From assembly GCA_965277855.1 (NCBI GenBank), contig OZ255847.1:5518001-5582000 (forward strand): 64,000 nt of DNA. The letters are read 5' to 3'. Below the pieces are notes generated by a model. The model saw only the letters and a list, made by a program, of their open reading frames with translations, was not told where the DNA came from and made no database searches. This DNA comes from Bog-105 sp965277855. GTDB taxonomy: Bacteria; Acidobacteriota; Terriglobia; Bryobacterales; Bryobacteraceae. Shown here one piece after another: positions 18,045-27,283 of this stretch (positions within the stretch are counted from its first letter, which is position 1; the number at the start of each line of letters is the position of its first letter). The position numbers and the translations under genes were made by a program.

Positions 18045-18607
18045 CGGCGAGCGCCCTTTACAATCAGTGCGAACTGTCCTACGATCGCGCGCGATTCTCC
18101 GGCAAGCGAAGCAAATTCTAAGCTGCTAAACACCTTTGTATCGCGCAAGGTGAGACAGACAACATCGGATGATGCGATGGTCCGAACGCATTCCGGCGCA
18201 ACCGAAACTCCGAATCCAGCGCCAACGAGCCGCAGAATTGTCAGCCAGTGAGAAGCCTCCTGCACGATGTTTGGACGAAAGCCATACTGCTCGAATATGG
18301 TGAGTGGCTTTTCAAAGGCGCGGACGCCTGCGGACCGAGGGAAATAGACGAATGGTTCGTCGCGCAGGAGGCCTGGAGAGATGCTCTTCTGTTTCGCACG
18401 CGGATGATTCGCGGGCAGCACGGCGACGAAAGGCTCGGAGAAGAAGGGGGTGACATTCAGGCCATCTGCGGGATCGCCGTCCCGCAGAATACCGGCATCC
18501 AGCGTGCCGTTCCCCAAACCCTCCATCACGCGGCTGGTAAACGACTCGTGCAGATGCAAGCGCACGCGAGGATAGGCTTCGAGGTAAGTGCTAAAAAGAC
18601 CGGACAA
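18041..18607 (-). pseudogene. Truncated LysR-type regulator (effector-binding domain only)
   Basis: The 188 residues match only the C-terminal inducer-binding part of a LysR regulator: LFSTYLEAYPRVRLHLHE is the usual first strand and helix of that domain, followed by DAGILRDGDP and VAGAGFGV-like segments (LVGAGFGVSVAP). The N-terminal helix-turn-helix of about 100 residues is missing. The open frame breaks at the end of the adjacent transposase gene, and no LysR N-terminus is found on the far side of that element, so DNA was lost as well as interrupted. Without the DNA-binding domain it cannot act as a regulator. Confidence 0.85.
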
Positions 18608-18612
18608 TCCGG

Positions 18613-19827
18613 TCAGTATGCCCGATCCCAGTCGCTCATGCGCCGGGCTGTTTCCTGGAGTGATTTCACTGTCATTCCGCGGCGCAGATACTGCTTCGGC
18701 TGGGGCAACGCCAGCAATGTCTCCAGCGGTGTTCGATAGAGCCGGTAGCGACGCCTTTGTTTGCCCTTGGCATCTACTTCCAGCTCGACTTGCGCGCAGG
18801 GTCGATGGAAGTTCAGATACGAATTGAAATGCTCTTGATAGAACTGCTGAATGCGTTCCGCATGCGGTGCAGCAATGTGACCGTAGCCCATCGCGCTAAA
18901 GCGTGATTGCTTCGCAACCATGTGTTTGCGAATCACCGCTCCGTTCTTGGCTTCCACCAAGCCGTTGTCGTTGCTGTGCCGGGGTCGGCTCTTGGTTTGT
19001 TCGATCAGCAGCTTGCCTAACAGGTTCGCTACCGTGTGATTCACAAACTCGCTGCCGTTGTCGGAATGAAAGCCGCGAATGACAAAGGGGAATTGTTCCA
19101 GCATCGATTCCAACAGCGGCAGGAGCCACGCTTCGCTAATGACCGGTGTACAGCCGATCACTTGCCACTGCGTCACCTCATCCACCGCGTTGATGTGATA
19201 CACGCCCTTCACGCCCTCCCGGTCGCCCTGATGCACCGTGTCCACGCGTAGATAACCGGGCCGCCCGGCGGGCTCCGGTCGGCGCCGCTCTCCGATCGTG
19301 ACCAGGACCGGCCGTGTCTTGGTGAAGTGCGAACGCCGCTGCCGATAGGTGGCTTTCTTTCGTAAACGATAAATCTGCGCCGACGAAATCCCGGCCAAGC
19401 GCTCATAGCCGATGTGGCCATATTCCCGGTACTCTCGCCGCAGAATCTGGCTGGTTGCCGGGCCGCTCAGCGTTTCATGCGCTTCATCCACGCTGGCCAG
19501 CAAGACCACGTCGGCCCGCGTGTACCGGCTCGCAAAACGATGCCGCCGGTAAGCGCCTACTTTTACCTCCCCCTCTGCCCCGTATTGCGCAATCAGCCGT
19601 GTCATCTGCGCCCGGCTCATCCCGCTCATCTTCAGCAAGTAGCGCCGCAGCAAACCTTTCTCCGCGCGTCCTTGCTGTCCGTATCGGTGCTGCCGCAAAA
19701 CGCTTGTCACCCACGCGTAAATCTGAGGCCGGCCCTTCGCCTCGAACTGCCAATCCTGACTGGCTTCCAGAAACTCCCGGATCTGCTCCAGGTTCAGCTT
19801 CTCTCCATCCTGCATCCTGATGTTCAA
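18613..19827 (-). CDS. Integrase-type (rve) DDE transposase
   Basis: A 404-residue transposase. The N-terminal 150 residues are basic and helical (two helix-turn-helix-like regions around 55-85 and 130-160). The catalytic domain shows Asp196 in LRVDTVH, Asp256 in FHSDNGSEF and Glu292 in NGLVEAKNG; the spacing between the last two is 35 residues, the classic DD(35)E pattern of IS3/IS481-type integrases. The frame is complete, so the enzyme may be functional. Start is TTG 19827 or ATG 19815 in the same frame. Confidence 0.87.
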   Translation of the reverse strand: MNIRMQDGEKLNLEQIREFLEASQDWQFEAKGRPQIYAWVTSVLRQHRYGQQGRAEKGLLRRYLLKMSGMSRAQMTRLIAQYGAEGEVKVGAYRRHRFASRYTRADVVLLASVDEAHETLSGPATSQILRREYREYGHIGYERLAGISSAQIYRLRKKATYRQRRSHFTKTRPVLVTIGERRRPEPAGRPGYLRVDTVHQGDREGVKGVYHINAVDEVTQWQVIGCTPVISEAWLLPLLESMLEQFPFVIRGFHSDNGSEFVNHTVANLLGKLLIEQTKSRPRHSNDNGLVEAKNGAVIRKHMVAKQSRFSAMGYGHIAAPHAERIQQFYQEHFNSYLNFHRPCAQVELEVDAKGKQRRRYRLYRTPLETLLALPQPKQYLRRGMTVKSLQETARRMSDWDRAY

Positions 19828-19862
19828 TACCCAGCTTGCAGGCTCCTACCAGAAATCCCTCC

Positions 19863-19916
19863 AGGCTCATCTTGTGTGAGAAATAAACCTTTCCTTCAGG
19901 CTCATCTTGTATGAGA
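19863..19916. repeat. Two near-identical 19-bp direct repeats, each containing a CTCAT/ATGAG dyad
   Basis: AGGCTCATCTTGTGTGAGA (19863-19881) and AGGCTCATCTTGTATGAGA (19898-19916) differ at one base and start 35 bases apart. The second contains a perfect dyad, CTCAT-CTTGT-ATGAG. They lie between the transposase start and the padR promoter, so they could be binding sites for the transposase at the element's end or operators for PadR. Confidence 0.7.
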
Positions 19917-19928
19917 CAAGACTCCCCC

Positions 19929-19957
19929 TTGACAATCTCTGGGAAACATCTCATACT
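19929..19957 (+). promoter_or_regulatory. Sigma-70-type promoter for padR-ADOP
   Basis: A perfect TTGACA (19929-19934) is followed after 17 bases by CATACT (19952-19957, 4 of 6 matches to TATAAT). The padR start GTG is 30 bases further on, preceded by AGGAG near 19974. The dyad repeats at 19863-19916 end 12 bases before the -35 box. Confidence 0.6.
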
Positions 19958-19986
19958 CCCCATAGATCATCATAGGAGCAAAGAAG

Positions 19987-20319
19987 GTGGCCAAATCCGA
20001 ACAACCCGCCCTGCTGCAGGGAACCCTCGACCTCCTCATCCTGCACGCCCTTCAGCGCGGCGCTCTGCATGGCTACGCCGTCGCGCAAGCGGTTCACCTG
20101 TTATCCGATGAAGTTCTCAAGGTCGAAGAGGGCTCACTCTATCCCGCTCTCTATCGCCTGGAACTCGACAACGCGATCTCCGCCCAATGGGGACTTTCCG
20201 AAAATAATCGAAAAGCCAAATACTACTCCCTTACTAAACGAGGCATGAAACTGGTCGCCGAGCAGGAAGCGACCTGGACCCGTCTCTCAACCGCCGTGCA
20301 GCGCGTCTTGGCCAGATAA
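19987..20319 (+). CDS. PadR-family transcriptional regulator
   Basis: A 110-residue winged-helix repressor. LLQGTLDLLILHALQRGALHGYAV is the usual first helix pair, followed by the recognition region VEEGSLYPALYRLE and the wing AKYYSLTKRGMK. The start is GTG 19987 with an AGGAG site upstream. It is five bases before the ADOP permease, an arrangement seen many times over in acidobacterial genomes. By analogy it represses this two-gene operon and responds to an unknown signal. Confidence 0.93.
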   Translation: MAKSEQPALLQGTLDLLILHALQRGALHGYAVAQAVHLLSDEVLKVEEGSLYPALYRLELDNAISAQWGLSENNRKAKYYSLTKRGMKLVAEQEATWTRLSTAVQRVLAR

Positions 20320-20324
20320 CGTTC

Positions 20325-22937
20325 ATGCACCGGTTCCTTCTCAAACTCCTGCGCCGCAAGCGCCTCGCCCGAGACCCCGATACCGAGCTTGCCTTTCATC
20401 GCGAAATGTCCGCCCGGCACCAGAACGCTGTTGGCTTGGGCAATGCATCTCTGGTGAAGGAACAAGCCTTTGATTTGTGGCGTTTTAATCTCATCGAGAA
20501 TCTATGGCGCGACCTCTTCTATGCAATCCGCGGGCTTGCTGCGAGCCCTGCTTTGATTGTCAGCGCTCTGCTGTCGCTCGGTCTTGGAATCGGAGCAAAC
20601 ACCGCCATTTTCCAGCTGCTTGACGCAGTACGCCTGAAGACTTTGCCCATACCAAATCCGCAGCAACTGGCGGAGGTGCAAATCGCCGGCGGCCATGGCG
20701 GGATGGGCATGAATCCTGGCGAATATCCTGAACTCACCCGGCCCATCTGGCAGGAACTCCGCGCCCATCAGCAAGCTTTCTCAGGCATTTTTGCCTGGGC
20801 TGCGGACGGCATGAATGTCGGCGAGGGCGCTCAAATGCGTCGCGTGCGGGCGATCTGGGTCAGCGGCGATTTCTTCCGTGTCTTAGGCATTCAACCCTGG
20901 CGCGGTAGATTGATCTCTCCCCAAGACGAAGGTCCTTGCCCGGAAAACGTCGCCGTTGTCAGTTACTCGTTCTGGCAGAACGCCATGGGCGGTGGCCCAC
21001 TGGGTCGCACCTGGATCTCACGCCACGGCGACATCATCGGCGTTACACCCCCTAATTTTTTCGGTCTCTCCGTCGGTGACCCTTTTGACATCGCGCTCCC
21101 TCTCTGCCGTCCGAAAGACATACCTCGCGATTTGTTTAATCTCGCGGTCATGGGCCGCCTGCGCCCGGGCTGGACCATCGAGCGGGCCTCACAGCAATTG
21201 AAGAGCATCAGTCCTGCGATCTTCAAGCTGACAGCGCCAACCGATAGCAGTCCTCAAGCCATCGCCACCTTTAAACGATTCAAACTGACGGCCACCCCGG
21301 CCGGCCGCGGCGTGAGCGTGCTGCGCGAGCAATATAGCTCGTCCCTTTTGCTGCTGCTTACTATCACCGGACTCGTGCTGCTGATTGCCTGCGCCAACCT
21401 GGCGAATCTGTTACTCGCCCGCGCCAGCACCCGTGGTCGTGAACTTGCTGTGCGCCTCGCCCTCGGAGCATCTCCTCGGCGATTGGTACAGCAATTATTT
21501 GTCGAAGGTGGTTTACTCGCTGCCATCGGCGCGGTTTTGGGAATTAGTATCGCGCCCCTTCTTACCAGGATTCTCGTCTGGTCTCTTTCGACCGAAGGCA
21601 ACGTCGTAAGTCTGCCGACTGCGATCGACTGGCGTCTCCTCCTCTTCACAGCCGCTGTTTCTGCTGTGACCTGTGTCATTTTCGGAGTAATCCCTGCCCA
21701 GCGTGCCCTGCAAACGCAACCTGGGAATACCCTGAAAACCGCCGGCAGGGGTCTCACCGCAAACCGTCAGCGCTTCCTCATGCAACGCGTCTTGGTGATC
21801 ACCCAAATCGCCGTGTCCCTCATGCTGCTCATTGGCGCGTTACTGTTCGTACGCAGCTTTCGCAAATTGCTGACCTTTGATCCCGGCATGCGCGAAAGCA
21901 ATATTACCGTCGCTTTTCTGGCCTTTGACGCTGCTCACATCGCCAGTAACCACTACCTCGAGTTCCAGCATCGGCTACTAGAAGAAGTGAAATCGATCCC
22001 GGGCGTGCTCAACGCGGCATCCACGACAAATATTCCGCTCCTCGGGTCGAGCTGGGAACATGGCGTTCGTGCCGGAGCGGTCGAGAGCGTCTCCAAATTT
22101 ACCTGGGTCAGTCCCGGTTATTTCGACACCATGGGCATTCGCCTGCTCGCTGGACGCAACTTCAAAGAAACCGATACCGGATCCTCGCTTCGGGTCGCCG
22201 TCGTCAACCAGACCTTTGCGCGTAGATTTTTTGGAGGCATGAATCCCGTTGGCAAAACACTGCGTACCGTGATGGAACCCAAGTATCCGTCCACAGTCTA
22301 CGAAATTATCGGGGTTATTCCAGACACAAAATACAATGGACTCCGCGACGTCACTCCGCCGATGGCATTCGCACCGGCATCGCAGTATCCGGACCCGTCG
22401 CCGTTCGAACCCGTGGTCATCCATTCGAACTTACCTTCCTCGCATCTGGTAGCCACATTGCAGCGGACGATCGCGAAAACGCATCCGGCCGTCGAGGCTA
22501 CCGGCGAAAACTTTCAAAGCGCCATTCGCGACGGCATGGTGCAGGAACGACTTATGGCGATGCTTTCGAGCTTCTTCGGCCTGCTCGCCGCGCTGCTTGC
22601 CGTCATCGGCCTCTACGGTGTGATCTCTTACCTCGTGGCCAGCCGCCGCAATGAATTGGGCGTCCGCCTGGCGCTTGGAGCAACCCGCTATCAAGTGATC
22701 ACCATGATTCTGCGCGATGTCTGGATACTGTTAGCGGCGGGAATTCTCATCGGAGTAGCACTGTCCGTGGTCGCCGGCAGAGCCGCCAGTTCCCTGTTAT
22801 TTGGCCTCACAGCCTACGATCCGCTAACTCTCACCGCCGCCGCCCTGCTGCTCATCCTCATTTCCCTCCTGGCCAGTTTCGCCCCCGCTTACCGCGCCGC
22901 GAAGACGGACCCGATGATCGCCCTCCGCTGCGAATAA
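20325..22937 (+). CDS. ADOP-type permease (MacB/FtsX-like, acidobacterial duplicated orphan permease)
   Basis: An 870-residue membrane protein without its own ATPase. The N-terminal 60 residues contain the ADOP-type cytoplasmic segment (ELAFHREM). A MacB-like periplasmic domain follows the first helix (LIVSALLSLGLGIGANTAIF). Two FtsX permease domains are recognisable, one at about 345-450 (LLLLLTITGLVLLIACANLANLLLARA) and one at the C-terminus (LGVRLALGATRYQVITMILRDVW). Such permeases are expanded in Acidobacteriota. Transport, mechanotransmission or signalling roles are all possible; the PadR neighbour suggests inducible expression. Confidence 0.92.
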   Translation: MHRFLLKLLRRKRLARDPDTELAFHREMSARHQNAVGLGNASLVKEQAFDLWRFNLIENLWRDLFYAIRGLAASPALIVSALLSLGLGIGANTAIFQLLDAVRLKTLPIPNPQQLAEVQIAGGHGGMGMNPGEYPELTRPIWQELRAHQQAFSGIFAWAADGMNVGEGAQMRRVRAIWVSGDFFRVLGIQPWRGRLISPQDEGPCPENVAVVSYSFWQNAMGGGPLGRTWISRHGDIIGVTPPNFFGLSVGDPFDIALPLCRPKDIPRDLFNLAVMGRLRPGWTIERASQQLKSISPAIFKLTAPTDSSPQAIATFKRFKLTATPAGRGVSVLREQYSSSLLLLLTITGLVLLIACANLANLLLARASTRGRELAVRLALGASPRRLVQQLFVEGGLLAAIGAVLGISIAPLLTRILVWSLSTEGNVVSLPTAIDWRLLLFTAAVSAVTCVIFGVIPAQRALQTQPGNTLKTAGRGLTANRQRFLMQRVLVITQIAVSLMLLIGALLFVRSFRKLLTFDPGMRESNITVAFLAFDAAHIASNHYLEFQHRLLEEVKSIPGVLNAASTTNIPLLGSSWEHGVRAGAVESVSKFTWVSPGYFDTMGIRLLAGRNFKETDTGSSLRVAVVNQTFARRFFGGMNPVGKTLRTVMEPKYPSTVYEIIGVIPDTKYNGLRDVTPPMAFAPASQYPDPSPFEPVVIHSNLPSSHLVATLQRTIAKTHPAVEATGENFQSAIRDGMVQERLMAMLSSFFGLLAALLAVIGLYGVISYLVASRRNELGVRLALGATRYQVITMILRDVWILLAAGILIGVALSVVAGRAASSLLFGLTAYDPLTLTAAALLLILISLLASFAPAYRAAKTDPMIALRCE

Positions 22938-22954
22938 CCGAGAAAAACAATCCG

Positions 22955-23719
22955 TCAGGGTATGTCCGCCAACGTGACGCGAGCTCGTTCAAATCCGGCC
23001 GGCTCGACATGCACTGACCCTTGAAACGGCCGGTTGATGTCTGCAATTGCGACCAGGACGGTAGAGATCATCAGGGTCAACAGGATCACTTGGATCAGGT
23101 GAAGACGGAAATACGACGTACCGAAAAGACAAGCTGACGAGATAATAACAACGGCTCCCAACACAAGCACAATCCACAATATGCCTGGCAGATAGGCGTT
23201 TACCTGTAATTGCCTCAGGCGTCGATACTCCGTCATGCGGACGAGTTCGCTAAACGTGTGGTCGAGACTTGTTTGCTCGAGAGCGGTGTGTGTCTCGGTC
23301 GCCGCCAGGGATGCCCAGAGTTGCCGGACGATCGCGTGAGAAGCGGGACTGAGTTCCTCACGGCTCATGGCGGGCCACTCCTTTGTGAGCATCACGTCTA
23401 CATAACGAGTGGCGAGATCGAAGATTTTCGCGCGCTGCCCGGCAGGCAAGCCGCGCGACGATCGCACCACACTGACTAGACAGTTGGCCTCGGCATCGGC
23501 GTTTACGTCCGCGAGCTGGAAGTTCGTCCAAACCGCAAAGAGCATAAAACCAATGATTACCGCGTATGTACTGCCGAGAACGCTCACATGCCAGCCGATC
23601 AGTTCGTTGTGCTGGCGGCGCAATTCAGAGGGCCAAACGAACCGCAGCAGGAACAATAGAGCCACCGCTGCGCCGACCGCAGCCAACACTACCAGGAAAC
23701 TTTCGAAGCTATCCAGCAC
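22955..23719 (-). CDS. DUF4239-like integral membrane protein
   Basis: A 254-residue protein with four predicted membrane helices: VVLAAVGAAVALLFLLRFVW near the N-terminus, YAVIIGFMLFAVWTNF, and two late ones (LPGILWIVLVLGAVVIISS and VILLTLMISTVLVAIA). The C-terminal INRPFQGSV matches the conserved end of DUF4239 proteins. A soluble helical region separates the helix pairs. Start is GTG 23719. It is convergent with the ADOP gene (17 bases apart). Function is unknown for the family. Confidence 0.75.
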   Translation of the reverse strand: MLDSFESFLVVLAAVGAAVALLFLLRFVWPSELRRQHNELIGWHVSVLGSTYAVIIGFMLFAVWTNFQLADVNADAEANCLVSVVRSSRGLPAGQRAKIFDLATRYVDVMLTKEWPAMSREELSPASHAIVRQLWASLAATETHTALEQTSLDHTFSELVRMTEYRRLRQLQVNAYLPGILWIVLVLGAVVIISSACLFGTSYFRLHLIQVILLTLMISTVLVAIADINRPFQGSVHVEPAGFERARVTLADIP

Positions 23720-23764
23720 CGGATGCCGTTCCAGGACGCCTAAGATTCGCGTGCCGCGATCTCA

Positions 23765-24790
23765 TCAATATCCGATTGAGTTTACGACAGCGCGAATGCG
23801 ATCGGCGCTTGCTTGAAGGCCCGCTTCTTCGGCCGCCGTCAAAGGCACCGGGATTACAGCTGCCACGCCGCACCGGTCAACGATCGCCGGTACGGACAGG
23901 CACACGCCCGAAATACCGTGGTAATCCTCGATTCGCGAGCTAACCGGCAGAACCCGGCCCTCATCATGGAACACAGCTTCGAGGATACTGACCGCCGCCA
24001 GACCGATCGCGTAATTCGTCGCTCCTTTACCCGCCAGAACCTGGTACCCCGCGTTCTTGACGGTGTCAAAGATCTCTCGCTTTTCTTCGTCCAGAAGCGG
24101 CCTGCCGTACCCTTTCACATGCCACTCATCCAGCTGAACGTTTCCGATGTTTGCGCTGGACCAGAGTGGTATCTCCGAGTCGCCATGCTCACCCACAATG
24201 TAGGCATGCACGCTCTGCACGGAAACGCCGAAGTGCTTGGCCAGCAGAAAGCGAAACCGCGAGCTATCGAGGACCGTCCCCGATCCGAAAACACAAGCGC
24301 GTTCATGGCCGGTAATCGTGATCGCGATCTCGGTCATCACGTCGACCGGATTCGTCACCATCAGAATAAGCGCGTTGGGTGCGACGCTCTGAATTTTCGG
24401 AAGCAGTTGACGGCACATGGCGGCGTTGGCCGCTGCGATCTGCAAACGCGTTTGGCCCGGAACAATGCTCACTCCAGCCGCAAACACAATCACGTCGGAC
24501 CCGGCAAGTACTGCAATATCGTCCGAGCCCTCGACGGTAGCCATAGGAACAAACATCAACCCGTGATTCAAGTCGAGCACTTCGGCCGCTACCCTGGCGT
24601 GCGTCGGGTCATAAAGACTGATTCGTTTCGCCACCCCGCGGATCAAGGCGGCGTACGCGACCGTTGTTCCCACCCGGCCCGCACCAACGATGCCAATCTT
24701 GTTTCGCCGTTGCGCAAGTGCGTGATGATGAGGTGGCTTATGAACGTCAAAGTCGGGCAAGATAGATTCTGACATAAGAGGCGGAACCAT
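23765..24790 (-). CDS. ldh: L-lactate dehydrogenase
   Basis: A 341-residue LDH/MDH-family enzyme interconverting lactate and pyruvate with NAD. The NAD motif GIVGAGRVGTT lies near residues 33-43. The substrate loop PGQTRLQ has Gln at the specificity position, where malate dehydrogenases have Arg. DSSRFR and VGEHGDSE supply the substrate-binding Arg and the catalytic His. A 30-residue His-rich N-terminal extension (HKPPHHHAL) is unusual. ATG 24790 has GAGG about nine bases upstream; ATG 24775 is an alternative. Confidence 0.88.
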   Translation of the reverse strand: MVPPLMSESILPDFDVHKPPHHHALAQRRNKIGIVGAGRVGTTVAYAALIRGVAKRISLYDPTHARVAAEVLDLNHGLMFVPMATVEGSDDIAVLAGSDVIVFAAGVSIVPGQTRLQIAAANAAMCRQLLPKIQSVAPNALILMVTNPVDVMTEIAITITGHERACVFGSGTVLDSSRFRFLLAKHFGVSVQSVHAYIVGEHGDSEIPLWSSANIGNVQLDEWHVKGYGRPLLDEEKREIFDTVKNAGYQVLAGKGATNYAIGLAAVSILEAVFHDEGRVLPVSSRIEDYHGISGVCLSVPAIVDRCGVAAVIPVPLTAAEEAGLQASADRIRAVVNSIGY

Positions 24791-25237
24791 CCCGATGCCT
24801 CAAGGGTCGCCGCTATCGTGAAAGCTTATTCTTGCCATCCGTGCTTCTCATTTGCTCGAGCGCGACGAATCGTTCTCCGCACCGTTGCATGATAAGGGCT
24901 GTATGGCCGATTGCAAAACACTTGCACTTTTGACGGCTTCTTTGCTGCTCTGTCAGATTACATTGCCTTGTAACGCGGCTCTTGTCTCGGACACGGAAGC
25001 GGCAAAATCGCACCAGGTTGTTGGGCTCAGATCGAAGAGTTCCGACCCTCGACTCGCAGTGGCAACACGGCGGTCCGCCCGTATGAGCGAGGCTGAGGCA
25101 ATAGCCGCTCTGCGGAGCCGCCTTGAAGACAACACTGTGACCGGATTAGTCAGATTTTCCGGCACTATCTTGGTCGCGAAGAATTATAGGCCGATTTTCG
25201 AACAAGCCTGCGGTTTGGCCGATTACAAAAGAAAGAT

Positions 25238-25264
25238 GTAAGCGCCCGATGAACCCCTCTGGCG
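25238..25264 (+). repeat. IS66 terminal inverted repeat, tnpC side
   Basis: Begins GTAAGC and contains GAACCCCTCT. It pairs with 27626-27652 in inverted orientation with four mismatches in 27. Confidence 0.92.
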
Positions 25265-25307
25265 CAGGAAGGGTTGCAGGACTGATCCTGAATGCGTGAG
25301 AGGAGAC

Positions 25308-26855
25308 CTACCGCGAAGCTGGAGCCCAGAGAGGCGGCAGGAGTTCTTCAAGCCGTGTAATAGGATGTTCGGCGATGCGGCCGAGCACGTCCTGGAACCA
25401 GACAAACGGATCGATTTTAGCGAGTTCGCAGGAAGAGAGAAAGCTGCGCAGCACGGCCGCGGTTCTGCCGCCGTTGTCGCTCCCGAAGAAAGTCCAGTTG
25501 TTCCGACCCACAGCGAAACTCCGCAGAGAACGTTCCGTCGCGTTGTTGTCGATAGACAAATCGCCGTCGGAACAGTAGCGAGTCAACGCCGTCCAATTCT
25601 TCAGCGTGTAAGCGACCGCCTGTCCCGCATCGCTCTTCGGCAGCACCTGTTCGCGGATCGTCAGCAGATACTCGTGCAGCCGGTCGAGCGTCGGACGCGC
25701 ATCCAGTTCCCTTGCCATGCGCAGCTTCTCTCCGCTCCATCGATTCAGGCGCGCCGTTTTCTCCACTTCGTAGAGATGCGCGATCATGGCCAGCACTCCG
25801 CCCATGCGCGCCTGGTCGTTAGCCAGGGCATTGTGAAAATGACGGCGCGCGTGTGCCCAACAGCCTACTTCCACCATTCCCCGCGAGGGGTCGATAAAGA
25901 AGCTGTCGTACACAACAAAAGCGTCGGCCTGCAGATGTCCGCGATAATTTTTCAGAAACGCTTCCGGTCCGGCCCGTTCGCGAGTCGGCGTGTAGTCGTA
26001 AATCACCGCCGGGTGATCGCGATCTCCCACATAGGGCCAGATACGTCCCGTGCGCGTGTGCGGCAAGTTCCGGTCCAACACCTTCACCGGCGTGTCGTCG
26101 GTTCCCACCACCTTCGACGCCAACACGAACTCCTTCAGCTTCCGGTAAAGCGGATCGAGCAGACCGGCGCATTGCCGCATCCAGCCGCACATCGTCTGCT
26201 CGCTCAACTCGACGCCGGAGCGCCGGAAGATCTTCGCCTGCCGGTGCAAAGGCAAGTGATCCTCGTACTTGGACACGATGACCTGCGTCAGCAGACTTGC
26301 GCCCGCCGTGGCCTTCTCGATCGGCTGGGACGGTTTGCCCGCCGTCTTCACCGTGCATTCGCAAGAGTACTTCTTGCAGACGTCTTCGATCACGATCATC
26401 TGCGCGGGAATGTACTCATAGCGCTCGCTGGTTTCTTCGCCGAACTCGCGCAGGTCCCGATCGCAGACCTCGCAATGTTTTTCCGCCTCGTCCAGATCGT
26501 GAACGATGCGCTCGCGCTTGAGATGCGCGGGCAATACGCGGCGACCGCGCGGGTTGGGCGCGGAGCCTTTCGAAACCGGCGGATTTTCATCGTCGGGCCC
26601 GTTTCCGCCTTCATCGGTCTTCGACAGAGCCTCGACATTCACACCCTGCGCTTTCAGTTCGGCTTCGAACAACGCCAGTTGCTCGTCGGTGATCTGTTCG
26701 CTTCGCCGGCCGCTCTTTGCAGCGAGTAACTGCCGCAGCAGGTTCTCTGTTTTGATCCGTCGCGCTTCGGAAGCGTCCAGTTGCGCAATGAGATCGAGCA
26801 CCATCCGCTGCAAAACTTCCGCGCTAGCTGGCAGTTGTTCGCGGTCGATCGGCAC
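25308..26855 (-). CDS. tnpC: IS66 transposase TnpC
   Basis: A 515-residue IS66 transposase. In order it shows an N-terminal leucine-rich coiled coil (residues 10-45), AAKSGRRSEQ, a zinc-finger-like CEVCD plus a later CEC segment, the IS66 core GTDDTPVKV with a catalytic Asp pair, GCWAHARRHF, and the C-terminal DNNATERSLRSFAVGRNNW and FFGSDNGGRTAAV motifs. The frame is intact. Confidence 0.95.
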   Translation of the reverse strand: MPIDREQLPASAEVLQRMVLDLIAQLDASEARRIKTENLLRQLLAAKSGRRSEQITDEQLALFEAELKAQGVNVEALSKTDEGGNGPDDENPPVSKGSAPNPRGRRVLPAHLKRERIVHDLDEAEKHCEVCDRDLREFGEETSERYEYIPAQMIVIEDVCKKYSCECTVKTAGKPSQPIEKATAGASLLTQVIVSKYEDHLPLHRQAKIFRRSGVELSEQTMCGWMRQCAGLLDPLYRKLKEFVLASKVVGTDDTPVKVLDRNLPHTRTGRIWPYVGDRDHPAVIYDYTPTRERAGPEAFLKNYRGHLQADAFVVYDSFFIDPSRGMVEVGCWAHARRHFHNALANDQARMGGVLAMIAHLYEVEKTARLNRWSGEKLRMARELDARPTLDRLHEYLLTIREQVLPKSDAGQAVAYTLKNWTALTRYCSDGDLSIDNNATERSLRSFAVGRNNWTFFGSDNGGRTAAVLRSFLSSCELAKIDPFVWFQDVLGRIAEHPITRLEELLPPLWAPASR

Positions 26856-26917
26856 TCGAAAACATTATCGCCTGAAATGTTCTTGAGCGCTACGCAACAA
26901 TGGCCAGGATTCGACGC

Positions 26918-27283
26918 TTATGCGGCTTCGCCAATCTTCGGACAATAACGCTTTCTTCGCTTTGCACGGCTTAGATCGATACCGGAAAGCAGCGAGCCCA
27001 GTTCGGCGACCGTGATCTCGCGCCGCTTCTCGGCGGACTCGCCGAACGGCATGGCGTAGGTTCCTTCTTCCAGCCGTTTCGCCCACACCGCGAATCCGTC
27101 GCGATCCCAATAGAGTATTTTGATGCGGTCGCGACGCCGGTTCGCGAAGACGAACAGATGTCCGGCGAACGCGTCCAGCTCCATCGATTGACTGACCAGG
27201 GCGTGCAGCCCGTCGAAGCTCTTGCGCATGTCGCAGGCCGAGGCGCACAGATACACCCGCACGCTGGCCGGCAGGTGCATCAT
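26918..27283 (-). CDS. tnpB: IS66 accessory protein TnpB
   Basis: A 121-residue protein with the TnpB pattern: RVYLCASACDMRKSFDGL, HLFVFANRRRDRIKILYWDRDGF and YAMPF. The true start is ATG 27283, which overlaps the tnpA stop as ATGA; a longer frame to 27466 only runs through tnpA. TnpB is required along with TnpA and TnpC for IS66 transposition. Confidence 0.93.
   Translation of the reverse strand: MMHLPASVRVYLCASACDMRKSFDGLHALVSQSMELDAFAGHLFVFANRRRDRIKILYWDRDGFAVWAKRLEEGTYAMPFGESAEKRREITVAELGSLLSGIDLSRAKRRKRYCPKIGEAA

Larger units (their letters stand above)
18598..19930 (-). mobile_element. Insertion sequence with DDE transposase, ends not resolved
   Basis: The element spans roughly from the broken LysR gene to just before the padR promoter. 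The left limit is set by the LysR break, where the perfect palindrome GACCGGACAATCCGGTC lies at 18598-18614. The right limit is set only by the position of the promoter. I could not find convincing terminal inverted repeats or a target duplication, so the family stays open and the coordinates are approximate. It may be a degenerate or partly deleted copy. Confidence 0.6.

Noticed and set aside
18598..18614. Perfect palindrome GACCGGACAATCCGGTC considered as a terminator
   Set aside because: No T-run follows on either strand, and it overlaps the transposase stop and LysR coding sequence; it is more likely linked to the element's end.
18646..19865. Similar CCTGGAG(T/G)GATTTC segments near both ends of the DDE transposase gene, considered as terminal inverted repeats
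   Set aside because: The left copy lies inside the transposase coding region, no flanking target duplication accompanies them, and the match is short.
23813..24772. A 319-residue open frame antisense to the lactate dehydrogenase
   Set aside because: The dehydrogenase motifs are complete on the minus strand; this frame is His/Arg-rich noise.
25296..26729. A 477-residue open frame on the plus strand antisense to tnpC
   Set aside because: IS66 TnpC is unmistakable on the other strand; the antisense frame is basic and featureless.
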